DNA of 7,536 nt from DUEN01 sp024277095 (GCA_024277095.1 JAJRVX010000462.1:1-7536); one strand, 5' to 3'. Shown: positions 1 through 6,245, counted from the first letter of the stretch. Numbers and translations are program-made. The notes: a model not told the origin generated them from the letters alone.

Positions 1-38
1 AGCACACGACGTGGCCGGACGTACCCCACCCCCCTGTC

Positions 39-76
39 GTCCCCCCTCCCCAGTCCGCTTCGCTGGGAGGGGGGAC
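39..76. repeat. C/G-rich hairpin 1 of an intergenic cluster
   Basis: The arms 39-53 and 63-76 pair over about 14 bp, with one bulged C near 48 and a 9-nt loop containing TTCG. The left arm is an almost pure C run and the right arm an almost pure G run. It is not followed by a T tract on either strand, so it does not look like an intrinsic terminator. Together with the next two hairpins it resembles a dispersed, stem-forming intergenic repeat. Whether other copies exist cannot be seen from one window. Confidence 0.6.
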
Positions 77-85
77 CCGAGAATA

Positions 86-128
86 GGTGGTGGTGGCGGC
101 GCAGCAAAGCTGCGCCGCCACCACCACC
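86..128. repeat. Perfect 20-bp inverted repeat with 3-nt loop (hairpin 2)
   Basis: Bases 86-105 are exactly complementary to 109-128, leaving only the loop AAA (106-108). The outer part of each arm is a GGT/ACC trinucleotide run (GGTGGTGGTGG) and the inner part is GC-rich (CGGCGCAGC). An arm of this length with no mismatch and a 3-nt loop is far beyond chance. The absence of a following T run argues against a simple Rho-independent terminator. It could instead act as an mRNA 3'-end stabiliser, a stem-type repeat unit, or a DNA cruciform. Confidence 0.75.
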
Positions 129-138
129 CACCGATGAG

Positions 139-168
139 CCCCCTTCTCCCGGGCCCGGGAGAAGGGGG
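139..168. repeat. Perfect 30-bp palindrome (hairpin 3)
   Basis: The sequence is a continuous palindrome centred between 153 and 154. Bases 139-153 (five C, then TTCTCCCGGG) are the exact reverse complement of 154-168. The centre reads CCCGGGCCCGGG. As RNA it would need a few unpaired central bases but still form a stem above 10 bp. The flank TCTGGGGGATGAGGG on the right is G-rich in the manner of short C/G-rich intergenic repeats found in several high-GC bacteria. That family assignment is from general recollection and not verified here. Confidence 0.7.
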
Positions 169-183
169 TCTGGGGGATGAGGG
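157..183 (+). other. Potential G-quadruplex motif
   Basis: Four G runs of at least three lie at 157-159, 164-168, 172-176 and 181-183, separated by loops of 4, 3 and 4 nt. This fits the usual G3+N1-7 pattern on the plus strand. It overlaps the right arm of the 139-168 palindrome, so the two structures would compete. This is only sequence compatibility; formation in the cell is not shown. Confidence 0.4.
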
Positions 184-329
184 CCGTTTTCCCTCGGTCG
201 ACGATCAGGGGAATGACTTGTGTCGGGCGACACGCGAGGACGTTCCTACCCTCCTGATTTCCTTCCACTGACTTTGAAAAAGCCCTAGGCGGGAGTGGAC
301 CAAGGGGCGCCTGCCCATTTTCGATCGTT

Positions 330-358
330 TTGCGCGAGCCATGGTTTTGTGGTAAACT
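330..358 (+). promoter_or_regulatory. Probable promoter of tRNA-Arg
   Basis: A -35-like TTGCGC (330-335, three of six matches to TTGACA) is separated by exactly 17 nt from a -10-like TAAACT (353-358, four of six matches to TATAAT). Transcription would start near 365, a few bases before the mature tRNA 5' end at 371. The hexamers are imperfect; the spacing and position are what support the call. The -10 box lies in the hairpin described at 334-367. Confidence 0.5.
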
Positions 359-367
359 ATGGCTCGC
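334..367. repeat. Inverted repeat enclosing the tRNA promoter
   Basis: Arms GCGAGCCAT (334-342) and ATGGCTCGC (359-367) are exact reverse complements. Pairing continues inward through one G-T and four more pairs to a 6-nt loop, giving a 14-bp stem. It covers the spacer and -10 box and ends 3 bp before the tRNA. Possible roles are an operator for a dimeric regulator, or chance symmetry. It could also be a remnant of a tRNA-adjacent repeat. Confidence 0.55.
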
Positions 368-370
368 CAA

Positions 371-446
<76 letters not shown>

Positions 447-448
447 AT

Positions 449-479
449 GCGGAGCTTTGTGCTCCGCTGTTTTCGTTTT
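449..479 (+). terminator. Intrinsic terminator of the tRNA gene
   Basis: A perfect 7-bp stem, GCGGAGC (449-455) with GCTCCGC (461-467), encloses the loop TTTGT. It is followed by the T-rich stretch TGTTTTCGTTTT (468-479) on the plus strand, two bases after the encoded CCA. On the minus strand the stem is not followed by a T run, so it should not terminate the operon coming from the right. Confidence 0.85.
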
Positions 480-508
480 CGGAAGTCCTCTGTCGCCCTG
501 GTGGGGAA

Positions 509-1471
509 TTAGCGGGCTACCTGGCCCGGGGCGGGAGGGCGCTGCCCCCAGTAGCGCTGCACCTGGGCCATATCCGGATAGCCCTCCACATCGCCTGGGA
601 CGGTGACCGCCAGCGCTCCGACCAGCGCTCCCAGGCGCAGGCAGTCCGGCCATTCCCATCCTTTGAGCCACCCGGCCAGTACCCCCGCGTCGAATCCGTC
701 GCCGGCCCCCACCGGGTCGACGACGTGCGACACCGGGTACGCGGGTACGCGGGCTTCCTCCTGCTCCGTTCGTAGATAGGCCCCCTGGGCTCCCAGCTTC
801 ACCACCACGACCTTCGCTCCTCCGGCCAGTATGGCCTCGGCCAGCGCCCTCTCCCCCTCGCACTGGAAGATCGTCTCCCCTTCTTCCAGCCCTACCAGCA
901 CGATATCGGCTTGGCCGGCGAGATCCCGGAGCACTCGTCTCGCCTCGTCCAGTGGCCACAGCTTCAGGCGCAGATTGGGGTCGAAGGAGATGGTCATTCC
1001 GGCCTCGCGCCCCAGCTCGATCGATCGGTAGACCGTCGCTCGACAGCTCGCGCTGAGCGCAGGCGTGATGCCCGTCAGATGCAGAAGGCGCGCCCCGCGG
1101 AAATAGGCCGGGTCCAGATCCTCTGGGCTAAGGTGGCTGGCCGCGGACCCGCGGCGATAGTAGATCACCTCCACGCGCCCCATCAGCCCCCGCTCCCGGA
1201 ACATGACCCCCGTCGGGTGGTTGGGGTCCATGCGCACGCGGGAGACGTCTACGCCCTCGCCGCGCAGCGAGGTCCGGATGTAGTGGCCGAACTCGTCATC
1301 GCCCAGGCGGCTGATCCATCCCGCCGTGTGCCCCAGCCGGGCGATCCCGATGGCTACATTGCTCTCGGCGCCCGCCGCCCGGCGCTGGAATCGATCGACG
1401 TACCGGAGCGGCCCGTCTGTCTCCGGGCTGAACAGGATCATGGTCTCTCCCAGGGTGATGACCTCGGGCAT
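509..1471 (-). CDS. kdgK: PfkB-family sugar kinase, probable 2-keto-3-deoxygluconate kinase
   Basis: This 320-aa protein is a ribokinase/PfkB-fold kinase, expected to use ATP to phosphorylate 2-keto-3-deoxygluconate (KDG) to KDPG in the cytosol. Visible family marks are a first PfkB signature region (AGAESNVAIGIARLG, about 33-47), DPNLR (164-168), KLGAQG (225-230) and the second signature DPVGAGDGFDAG (252-263), with D258 as catalytic base. The YYRRGSAASHL segment (about 104-113) and R168 match the Tyr/Arg positions that bind the KDG carboxylate in characterised KDG kinases, which favours KDG over ribose or fructose. The start at 1471 is chosen over an in-frame ATG at 1498. The 1471 start has GGAGG at 1481-1485 nine bases upstream, and the family normally begins with a short lead before 'ITLGE'. 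The 1498 ATG would overlap the murQ stop as ATGA but lacks a good ribosome site. It is the last gene of the operon. Its place in MurNAc recycling is not known; another 2-keto sugar acid or an amino-sugar derivative is possible. Confidence 0.85.
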   Translation of the reverse strand: MPEVITLGETMILFSPETDGPLRYVDRFQRRAAGAESNVAIGIARLGHTAGWISRLGDDEFGHYIRTSLRGEGVDVSRVRMDPNHPTGVMFRERGLMGRVEVIYYRRGSAASHLSPEDLDPAYFRGARLLHLTGITPALSASCRATVYRSIELGREAGMTISFDPNLRLKLWPLDEARRVLRDLAGQADIVLVGLEEGETIFQCEGERALAEAILAGGAKVVVVKLGAQGAYLRTEQEEARVPAYPVSHVVDPVGAGDGFDAGVLAGWLKGWEWPDCLRLGALVGALAVTVPGDVEGYPDMAQVQRYWGQRPPAPGQVAR

Positions 1472-1494
1472 AGGGCTGTTCCTCCCGCAAATCC

Positions 1495-2418
1495 TCATGT
1501 CGTTGGGGATGATCCGGCTTCCACGGCGCGTCGGACGTGTCCCTGGGCGGCGTTCAGGCGCTGGCGGGCTTCCTCGACGTCCGCGCCGGTCAATGCCATC
1601 ACCAGGGCGGTTTTCACCTCCCAGCCGCTGGTCTCCAGCAACGCTCGAGCCTCTTCCTCATCCACCCCTGCTGCTTCTTGCAGGATGCGCACCGCCCGGG
1701 CTCGTAGCTTCCGGTTCGTGGGTTGCACGTCCACCATGAGGTTGCTGTACACCTTGCCCAATTGCACCATGCTGGCCGTGCTCAGCATGTTCAGCACCAT
1801 CTTCTGCGCGGTGCCCGCCTTGAGTCGCGTCGAGCCGGTGAGAACTTCTGGCCCTGTCACCGGGGCGATGCACACGTCCACCTCCTGGTGGATCGGGGTG
1901 GCCGGGTTGCACACTACCCCGATGGTGGCGGCCCCGGCCTGCCGGGCCGCCCGTAGCGCCCCGATGACCCAAGGGGTGCGCCCGCTGGCCGCGATCCCTA
2001 CCACGACGTCCGTCGGCCCCACCTGCGCCTCCTCCCTCGCCGTGGCCATGCCCGCCTCCAGATCGTCCTCGGCCCCCTCGATCGATTGGGTGATCGCGGT
2101 GGGGCCGCCGGCAATGAAGCCCCGCACCTGCTCCGGAGGTGCGCTAAAGGTGGGGGGGCACTCCGACGCGTCCAGGATGCCCAGGCGGCCGCTGGTTCCC
2201 GCACCGAAATAGAGCAACCGTCCCCCGCGGGCCAGGCGTTCCACGATGAGGTCCACCGCCCGGGCGATGTTGGGCAGCTCGACCCGGATGGCCTCCGCCA
2301 CTTTGGCGTCCTCCTGGTTCATCAGGGTGACGATCCCCAGGCTATCCCGTTGATCCAGATCCATGGAGGCGGGGTTGCGCGCCTCCGTCAGCCATTGCGA
2401 TATCTCCCTCTCATGCAC
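1495..2418 (-). CDS. murQ: N-acetylmuramic acid 6-phosphate etherase
   Basis: MurQ cleaves the D-lactyl ether of MurNAc-6-phosphate, giving GlcNAc-6-phosphate and D-lactate in the cytosol. The 307-aa length is typical. The SIS domain carries the family sequence AGTSGRLGILDASECPPTF (about 73-91), with the conserved catalytic-type Glu at 86, and IEGAEDD (about 113-119) with the second acidic site. The sugar-phosphate loop VGIAASGRTPWVIGA follows in the middle. LMVDVQPTNRKL and the C-terminal helical UBA-like segment (AAGVDEEEARALLE) complete the family pattern. It starts with GTG at 2418: no in-frame ATG is near, the family N-terminus (ISQWLTEARNPAS..DLD) follows directly, and GGGAGG (2428-2433) lies 9 nt upstream. 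The start overlaps the preceding kinase gene by 8 nt, pointing to coupled translation. It takes the product of both upstream kinases (AnmK and the BadF-type kinase). Confidence 0.97.
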   Translation of the reverse strand: MHEREISQWLTEARNPASMDLDQRDSLGIVTLMNQEDAKVAEAIRVELPNIARAVDLIVERLARGGRLLYFGAGTSGRLGILDASECPPTFSAPPEQVRGFIAGGPTAITQSIEGAEDDLEAGMATAREEAQVGPTDVVVGIAASGRTPWVIGALRAARQAGAATIGVVCNPATPIHQEVDVCIAPVTGPEVLTGSTRLKAGTAQKMVLNMLSTASMVQLGKVYSNLMVDVQPTNRKLRARAVRILQEAAGVDEEEARALLETSGWEVKTALVMALTGADVEEARQRLNAAQGHVRRAVEAGSSPTT

Positions 2419-3343
2419 GGTTCGATTCCTCCCAGGCTAACAGCGCGGCCCCCTCCGCCGGGGTTCGCGTCGGGATGATGAAGTGGGCGAATGGGGCTAC
2501 GGCGAGCACTGCCGCACGCATGGGCGACTGGATCAGATCGCCAGCCCGCCACACCGATCCGGACAGGACCAGGTCAAAGCGCTGATCCTCCAGCCGCAAT
2601 CGCCGGATGACCGCCAGCGCCGAGTCGGCCAGATGTCGTCCCGCCCGCCGCAGGATATCCCGGGCCACGTCGTCGCCCAAGCGGGCTGCCTCCGCGACGA
2701 TCGAGGCCAGCGCGGCGAAGCGATGCCAGGTAAAGGGCTGATCGTACGTCCACGGGATCAGATCCTCGGGCGTCCTCAGGCCCAGGCGGGAGAGCACATG
2801 CTCCGTCAGGGCCGTGGCCGGGCCGCGTCCGTCCGCCGCACACACGACGGCGTGCAGCGCCTCCATCCCGATCCAGAAGCCGCCGCCGTAGTCGGCCAGG
2901 AGCGCGCCCCATCCGGCCGCTCGGGCGGAACGCCCATCGCGATCCACGCCATACGCGATGGTGCCGGTGCCCGCGATGACCACGACGCCCAATAGTCGAC
3001 CCGTCCCCGCCGCCAGCGCTCCGGCGGCGTCGTTGTGAATGACCAGGCGGGGGAATGGGTAGATGTCTCGCATCATCCTTTCGATCAAAGCCCGATCCTC
3101 GGGCCGGCCCACGCCGGCCATGCACAGGGCCAGACAGATCACGTCCCGGTATGTGGCGTCCGCCTGATCCAGCGCTCCCGTGATCGCCTCGCGCAGGGCG
3201 GCCGCGGCCGCCTCCTGCCCCACGGCGTGATAGTTGGAGGAGGGGCCACGACCACGACCGAGCACCTGGCGTGCTTCGTCCATGACCACGGCTTCCGTTT
3301 TCGTCCCGCCGCCGTCCACGCCTACGACGACCCGCCGTCCCAT
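2411..3343 (-). CDS. BadF/BadG-type ATPase sugar kinase, probable MurNAc/GlcNAc kinase (MurK/NagK-like)
   Basis: The 310-aa protein belongs to the ASKHA-fold BadF/BadG/BcrA/BcrD ATPase family, which includes bacterial and animal N-acetylglucosamine kinases and the clostridial MurNAc/GlcNAc kinase MurK. It shows the phosphate-1 loop DGGGTKTEA (10-18), HNDAAGA (103-109) with D105 as probable catalytic base, and the ATP-binding IAGTGTIAYG (123-132). The GWG..LADYGGGFWIG segment (144-159) is typical of the GlcNAc-kinase group, and LSGSVW (260-265) supplies the adenosine-side loop. It is neither an acyl-CoA reductase activator nor an activase: it lacks their Cys cluster. Sitting between anmK and murQ, it would most sensibly phosphorylate free MurNAc released by NamZ, and perhaps GlcNAc too. 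Substrate choice cannot be read from sequence. It begins 30 nt after anmK, with only a GGGGG-type upstream purine run as ribosome site, and overlaps murQ by 8 nt. Confidence 0.88.
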   Translation of the reverse strand: MGRRVVVGVDGGGTKTEAVVMDEARQVLGRGRGPSSNYHAVGQEAAAAALREAITGALDQADATYRDVICLALCMAGVGRPEDRALIERMMRDIYPFPRLVIHNDAAGALAAGTGRLLGVVVIAGTGTIAYGVDRDGRSARAAGWGALLADYGGGFWIGMEALHAVVCAADGRGPATALTEHVLSRLGLRTPEDLIPWTYDQPFTWHRFAALASIVAEAARLGDDVARDILRRAGRHLADSALAVIRRLRLEDQRFDLVLSGSVWRAGDLIQSPMRAAVLAVAPFAHFIIPTRTPAEGAALLAWEESNRA

Positions 3344-3373
3344 CGGTGAACCCCCGGTGATGTGTCGTTGTGC

Positions 3374-4540
3374 TTATCCACGTCGGGCATCCCCTCTTCG
3401 GCTCGCTGGCGTGATCTGTCCCAACACGACCGGCCGCCGGGCCCCCGTGACGGCGGGCAGGTTGCCGGGGCGCCCGTGCCAGGTCTCGTATGCCAGCACG
3501 GCGAAGGCGATGGCCTCCTTAGCATCGGAGTCGATCCCTATATCCTCATGGGTCATCACGCGCGCGGGGGCCAGCTCCTCTCGCAGCATCTCCATCAGCA
3601 CGGGATTGCGAGCGCCTCCTCCTCCCACGACGACCTCTTCCACAGGCCGGGGGAGGAAGCGGTGGTAAGCATCGGCGATGCTCCGTGCCGTGAACGCCGT
3701 GAGCGTCGCCACGATGTCGGCCGGCGCCAAGCCGCGCGCACGCGCCGCGGCCCACGCGGACTCGAAGAAGTCCGCCCCGAACAGCTCCCGTCCGGTGGAC
3801 TTCGGCGGCGGCTGTCGGAAGTAGGGATGCGCCAGCCACTCCTCCAGCAGCGCCTGATCTACCCGGCCGCGGCGGGCCAGGTCCCCATCGCGATCGAAAG
3901 TCTGTCGGCCGCGCGTCGCCCGTGCGGCCGCTGCATCGATCAGCATGTTGCCGGGGCCGGTGTCGAACGCGATCACCCCGCCGGGGTCATCATCCGGCGG
4001 CAGGAAGGTGACGTTGGCGATCCCGCCGATGTTCTGCACGGCCCGGGCTCGAGAGGGATGGCGTAACAGCAGCCAGTCCACATAGGCGACCAGCGGCGCC
4101 CCCTGGCCTCCCGCCGCCACGTCGCGAGCGCGAAAGTTATGGATCGTGGTCACCCCGGTCTGCTCGGCGATCACCGCTCCCTCGCCCAATTGGAGCGTCC
4201 CTCGCACGTGTCCCTGCTCGTCGACATCGTGCCATATCGTCTGGCCGTGGGAGCCGATCAAGTCCACCTGATCCGGCGGGAGCCCGGCGTCCGCGATGGC
4301 CTCCAGCGCCGCCCGGGCGAACCCCTCTCCCAGATCGAAGTGCAGTCGGCACAGCTCATCGGCGCCGGCCCGGCCGGGCTGGCATGCCTCCAGGATGCGT
4401 CGGCGCATATCGGGCGGCCATGGCGTCGTGCGGAAGGCCAACAGACGCGCCTGCAATCGTGGCGGCGCTCCCTCAATGTTCACCACGGCCGCGTCGATCC
4501 CGTCGGCCGACGTGCCGGACATCAACCCCACGACGATCAT
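3374..4540 (-). CDS. anmK: Anhydro-N-acetylmuramic acid kinase
   Basis: AnmK opens the 1,6-anhydro ring of anhydro-MurNAc with water while phosphorylating it from ATP, giving MurNAc-6-phosphate. The 388-aa length fits the family. The N-terminus VGLMSGTSADGIDA (4-17) is the family hallmark phosphate loop. GSHGQT (96-101), FDTGPGN (192-198, with D193 at the place of the catalytic Asp), PKSTGRE (246-252) and GGGGARNP (306-313) follow in the expected order, and DAKEAIAFA closes the ATP site near 339-347. The start ATG at 4540 overlaps the GNAT stop as ATGA, and GGTGGA at 4547-4552 gives a Shine-Dalgarno 6 nt away. Its substrate arises from lytic transglycosylases, so its presence implies that anhydro-muropeptide fragments reach the cytosol in this organism. 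Its product is the MurQ substrate. Confidence 0.97.
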   Translation of the reverse strand: MIVVGLMSGTSADGIDAAVVNIEGAPPRLQARLLAFRTTPWPPDMRRRILEACQPGRAGADELCRLHFDLGEGFARAALEAIADAGLPPDQVDLIGSHGQTIWHDVDEQGHVRGTLQLGEGAVIAEQTGVTTIHNFRARDVAAGGQGAPLVAYVDWLLLRHPSRARAVQNIGGIANVTFLPPDDDPGGVIAFDTGPGNMLIDAAAARATRGRQTFDRDGDLARRGRVDQALLEEWLAHPYFRQPPPKSTGRELFGADFFESAWAAARARGLAPADIVATLTAFTARSIADAYHRFLPRPVEEVVVGGGGARNPVLMEMLREELAPARVMTHEDIGIDSDAKEAIAFAVLAYETWHGRPGNLPAVTGARRPVVLGQITPASRRGDARRG

Positions 4541-5040
4541 CGCTCGTCCACCAGTCTCTTGTAGAAGATCAGCTCGGTGATCCCGGGTGCCACGTAGTCC
4601 GGGATGGCGCCCACCTGTCGGTATCCCAGCTTGCGGTAGAACGCCTGCGCGGCCTGGTTGAAGTCGGAGGTCAGCAGGAACACCGAGGATGACTGCCGCC
4701 GAATGACCGCCTCGGCGGTGAGCATCAGGCGTGTGCCGATTCCCCGGCCTCGGAACTCGGGGGGCACGCCGAGGAGTCGGATGTATCCGCTATGGGCGAA
4801 GGTTCCCTGCGTCAGGAACCAGATGAACCCGGCTATTTGGTCTCCCACCAGCGCCACGTGCAGACCTTCTCCCCGACGCAGCGCCTGCTCCAGGGAGAGG
4901 AGCGCCTGCTCCTCGGAGACGCCGTATCGCTGCCATAGCGGATCCTGGGCGATGAACCGGGCCAGCTCGGGCGTGTCTTGTAATGTCATGGGGAGCACTT
5001 CGATAGGGATCACCTCTCGCCTATCCTTTGCAGAGATCAT
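4537..5040 (-). CDS. GNAT-family N-acetyltransferase, substrate unknown
   Basis: The 167-aa protein has a single GNAT fold, which transfers acetyl from acetyl-CoA to an amine. The central strand IAGFIWFL (about 69-76) leads to motif A, where R97-G-R-G-I-G (97-102) is the pyrophosphate-binding R/Q-x-x-G-x-G/A loop. Motif B has N128 and the FYRKLGY box (134-140), as in most GNATs. The 5040 start is preferred to an ATG at 4989 because GGAGG (5049-5053) stands 8 nt upstream, and the ATG overlaps the upstream stop as ATGA. The 4989 ATG has no clear ribosome site. The gene overlaps both neighbours by 4 nt, so it is a genuine operon member. Given the context, an amino-sugar or stem-peptide amine is a reasonable guess (for example re-acetylating glucosamine or muramic acid). 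GNAT sequence alone does not fix the substrate, and a housekeeping protein-acetylation role remains possible. Confidence 0.88.
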   Translation of the reverse strand: MISAKDRREVIPIEVLPMTLQDTPELARFIAQDPLWQRYGVSEEQALLSLEQALRRGEGLHVALVGDQIAGFIWFLTQGTFAHSGYIRLLGVPPEFRGRGIGTRLMLTAEAVIRRQSSSVFLLTSDFNQAAQAFYRKLGYRQVGAIPDYVAPGITELIFYKRLVDER

Positions 5041-6245
5041 CTGGCGGACCTCCCCTCGATCGTCTGGACGATGGCGTCGTGCACGGCCGGGCGAAAGCTC
5101 GTGATCGCCCGGGGATCACGCCCGTAGTATACCCGATTGGTCATCAGGCTCACCACCAACTGCCGGTCCGGATCGACCCATAGCGACGTACCGGTATAGC
5201 CGGTGTGCCCGAAGCTGTTCGGGCCGAAGTGTTGCCCGCTGGATGAGCCGGTCGGCGATCGTCGCATCCAGCCCAGCCCCCGGACGTTCTCCCCGAAACG
5301 CACCTGCTCCCGGGTCATCTCCTGCACCGTCTCCGACGCCAGGAGTTGCATCCCCTGCCAGCGCCCCTCGTCCAGGTAGAGCTGTCCCAGTCGCGCCACC
5401 TGCTCCGCCGTGGCGAACAGCCCGGCGTGGCCGGCCACGCCGCCCAGGCCGGCCGCGTTCTCGTCATGCACCTCGCCTCGCAGGCGCCGTCGTCGCCAGG
5501 CGCAGAACTCGGTGGGGACGCAGCGCGAGACCTCAGCGCGATGGGGCATGTCCAGCGGCCGGAAGCCGGCATCCGCCATACCCAGCGGATCCAGGACCAG
5601 CATCCGCATGGCGTGATCCAGCCGCCGGCCGGTCAGGCGGGCGATGGCCTCCCCCAGCAGGATCAGCCCCAGATCGCTGTAGATCAGGGATTCGCCCGGG
5701 GGATAGGCGAAGGGATAAGCGCAGATCGCCTGGATCCCCCGGCGGATGCGCTCCTCGACGGTAGGACGCCCCATGGGATGCCCGGGCGGGGGAGGGGCCG
5801 GCCCGGCCGCCCGGTAGATGCTCCTCCAGGCGGCGAGGCCGGAGGTGTGCGTCAGCAGGTGGCGGAACGTAACCTGGCGCGCGTCCACCTCGGTCCCGGC
5901 GTACGCCGGATCGGGCGGCGTGGGTTGCTTGGAGATCGGGTCCTCCGCGCCGCCGATGGGGCGCGTCCCGCCGAACTCGGGGATGATCTCGCATACCGGC
6001 TGATCCAGCCGGGCGCTGCCAGCCTCCACCAGGCGCATGAAGGCGGTTGCCGTGAACAGCTTGGTCACCGACGCCAGGTCGAACAGCGCGTTGGGTGGCG
6101 TCGGCAGGCCCGCCTGATCGGGATCTAGAACGCCGTAGGCCCCCTCGAACGCCGTTTGGCCCAGGTGACGAACGTGCAGCGCAATCGCCGGGGCGGCCCG
6201 TCCGGTGCCTTCCTCGAGGATTCGCGTCACCTGTGCCCAGCTCAT
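5037..6245 (-). CDS. Class C beta-lactamase-fold serine hydrolase, probable AmiE/YbbE-like MurNAc-L-alanine amidase
   Basis: The 402-aa protein carries the three active-site motifs of the serine beta-lactamase/PBP fold: S59-V-T-K62 (nucleophile and general base), Y189-S-D191 (YxN-type, with Asp) and H347-T-G349 in place of KTG. LLTHTSGL (130-137) and the GEVHDENAAGLGGVAGHAGLF stretch (about 257-277) are typical of the YbbE subgroup. In Bacillus subtilis, YbbE (AmiE) sits in the murQ-nagZ-namZ cluster and removes stem peptides from MurNAc. That synteny makes the same role the best guess here. True beta-lactamase activity is unlikely but not excluded. No N-terminal signal peptide or membrane segment is visible (MSWAQVTRILEEGTGR), unlike the secreted Bacillus enzyme, which suggests a cytosolic location. 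The ATG follows the namZ stop by 3 nt and has no clear Shine-Dalgarno, consistent with translational coupling. Confidence 0.85.
   Translation of the reverse strand: MSWAQVTRILEEGTGRAAPAIALHVRHLGQTAFEGAYGVLDPDQAGLPTPPNALFDLASVTKLFTATAFMRLVEAGSARLDQPVCEIIPEFGGTRPIGGAEDPISKQPTPPDPAYAGTEVDARQVTFRHLLTHTSGLAAWRSIYRAAGPAPPPPGHPMGRPTVEERIRRGIQAICAYPFAYPPGESLIYSDLGLILLGEAIARLTGRRLDHAMRMLVLDPLGMADAGFRPLDMPHRAEVSRCVPTEFCAWRRRRLRGEVHDENAAGLGGVAGHAGLFATAEQVARLGQLYLDEGRWQGMQLLASETVQEMTREQVRFGENVRGLGWMRRSPTGSSSGQHFGPNSFGHTGYTGTSLWVDPDRQLVVSLMTNRVYYGRDPRAITSFRPAVHDAIVQTIEGRSAR

Larger units (their letters stand above)
1..370. other. Intergenic region rich in hairpins, no convincing gene
   Basis: I see no credible protein gene here. 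The one sizeable plus-strand frame (11-271) runs through three perfect or near-perfect inverted repeats and translates to low-complexity Pro/Gly/Arg/His sequence, with no family resemblance and no Shine-Dalgarno. The left part (39-168) is a cluster of three hairpins and the right end (330-370) is the tRNA promoter. Between them, 169-329 has only minor structure: a short GAGGG/CCCTC arm pair at 179-195, the palindrome GTGTCG-gg-CGACAC at 220-233, and a TCCACT/AGTGGA pair at 264-299 with a 24-nt loop. No intrinsic terminator for a plus-strand gene entering from the left is convincing. A 4-bp GGGC/GCCC stem at 305-316 is followed by a loose T-rich stretch, but the stem is too short to call. Confidence 0.6.

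Noticed and set aside
86..128. Possible CRISPR or tandem-repeat reading of the GGT/ACC runs
   Set aside because: There are no regularly spaced direct repeats with unique spacers; the structure is a single inverted repeat.
287..327. A possible terminator: AGGCG/CGCCT or GGGC/GCCC stems before ATTTTCGATCGTTTT
   Set aside because: The stems are only 4-5 bp, one with a long loop, and the T tract is interrupted, so the evidence is too weak for a feature.
1472..1498. KdgK start at ATG 1498 (ATGA overlap with murQ stop)
   Set aside because: The nine extra residues (MRICGRNSP) are not family-like and lack an upstream ribosome site, whereas GGAGG stands 9 nt before the ATG at 1471. The 1498 start remains a possible secondary start.
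911..2212. A long open frame of 433 codons on the plus strand
   Set aside because: It runs antisense across kdgK and murQ, whose reading frames have clear family motifs. Its translation is Arg/Ala/Ser/Pro-rich with no recognisable domain, as expected for a GC-rich shadow frame.
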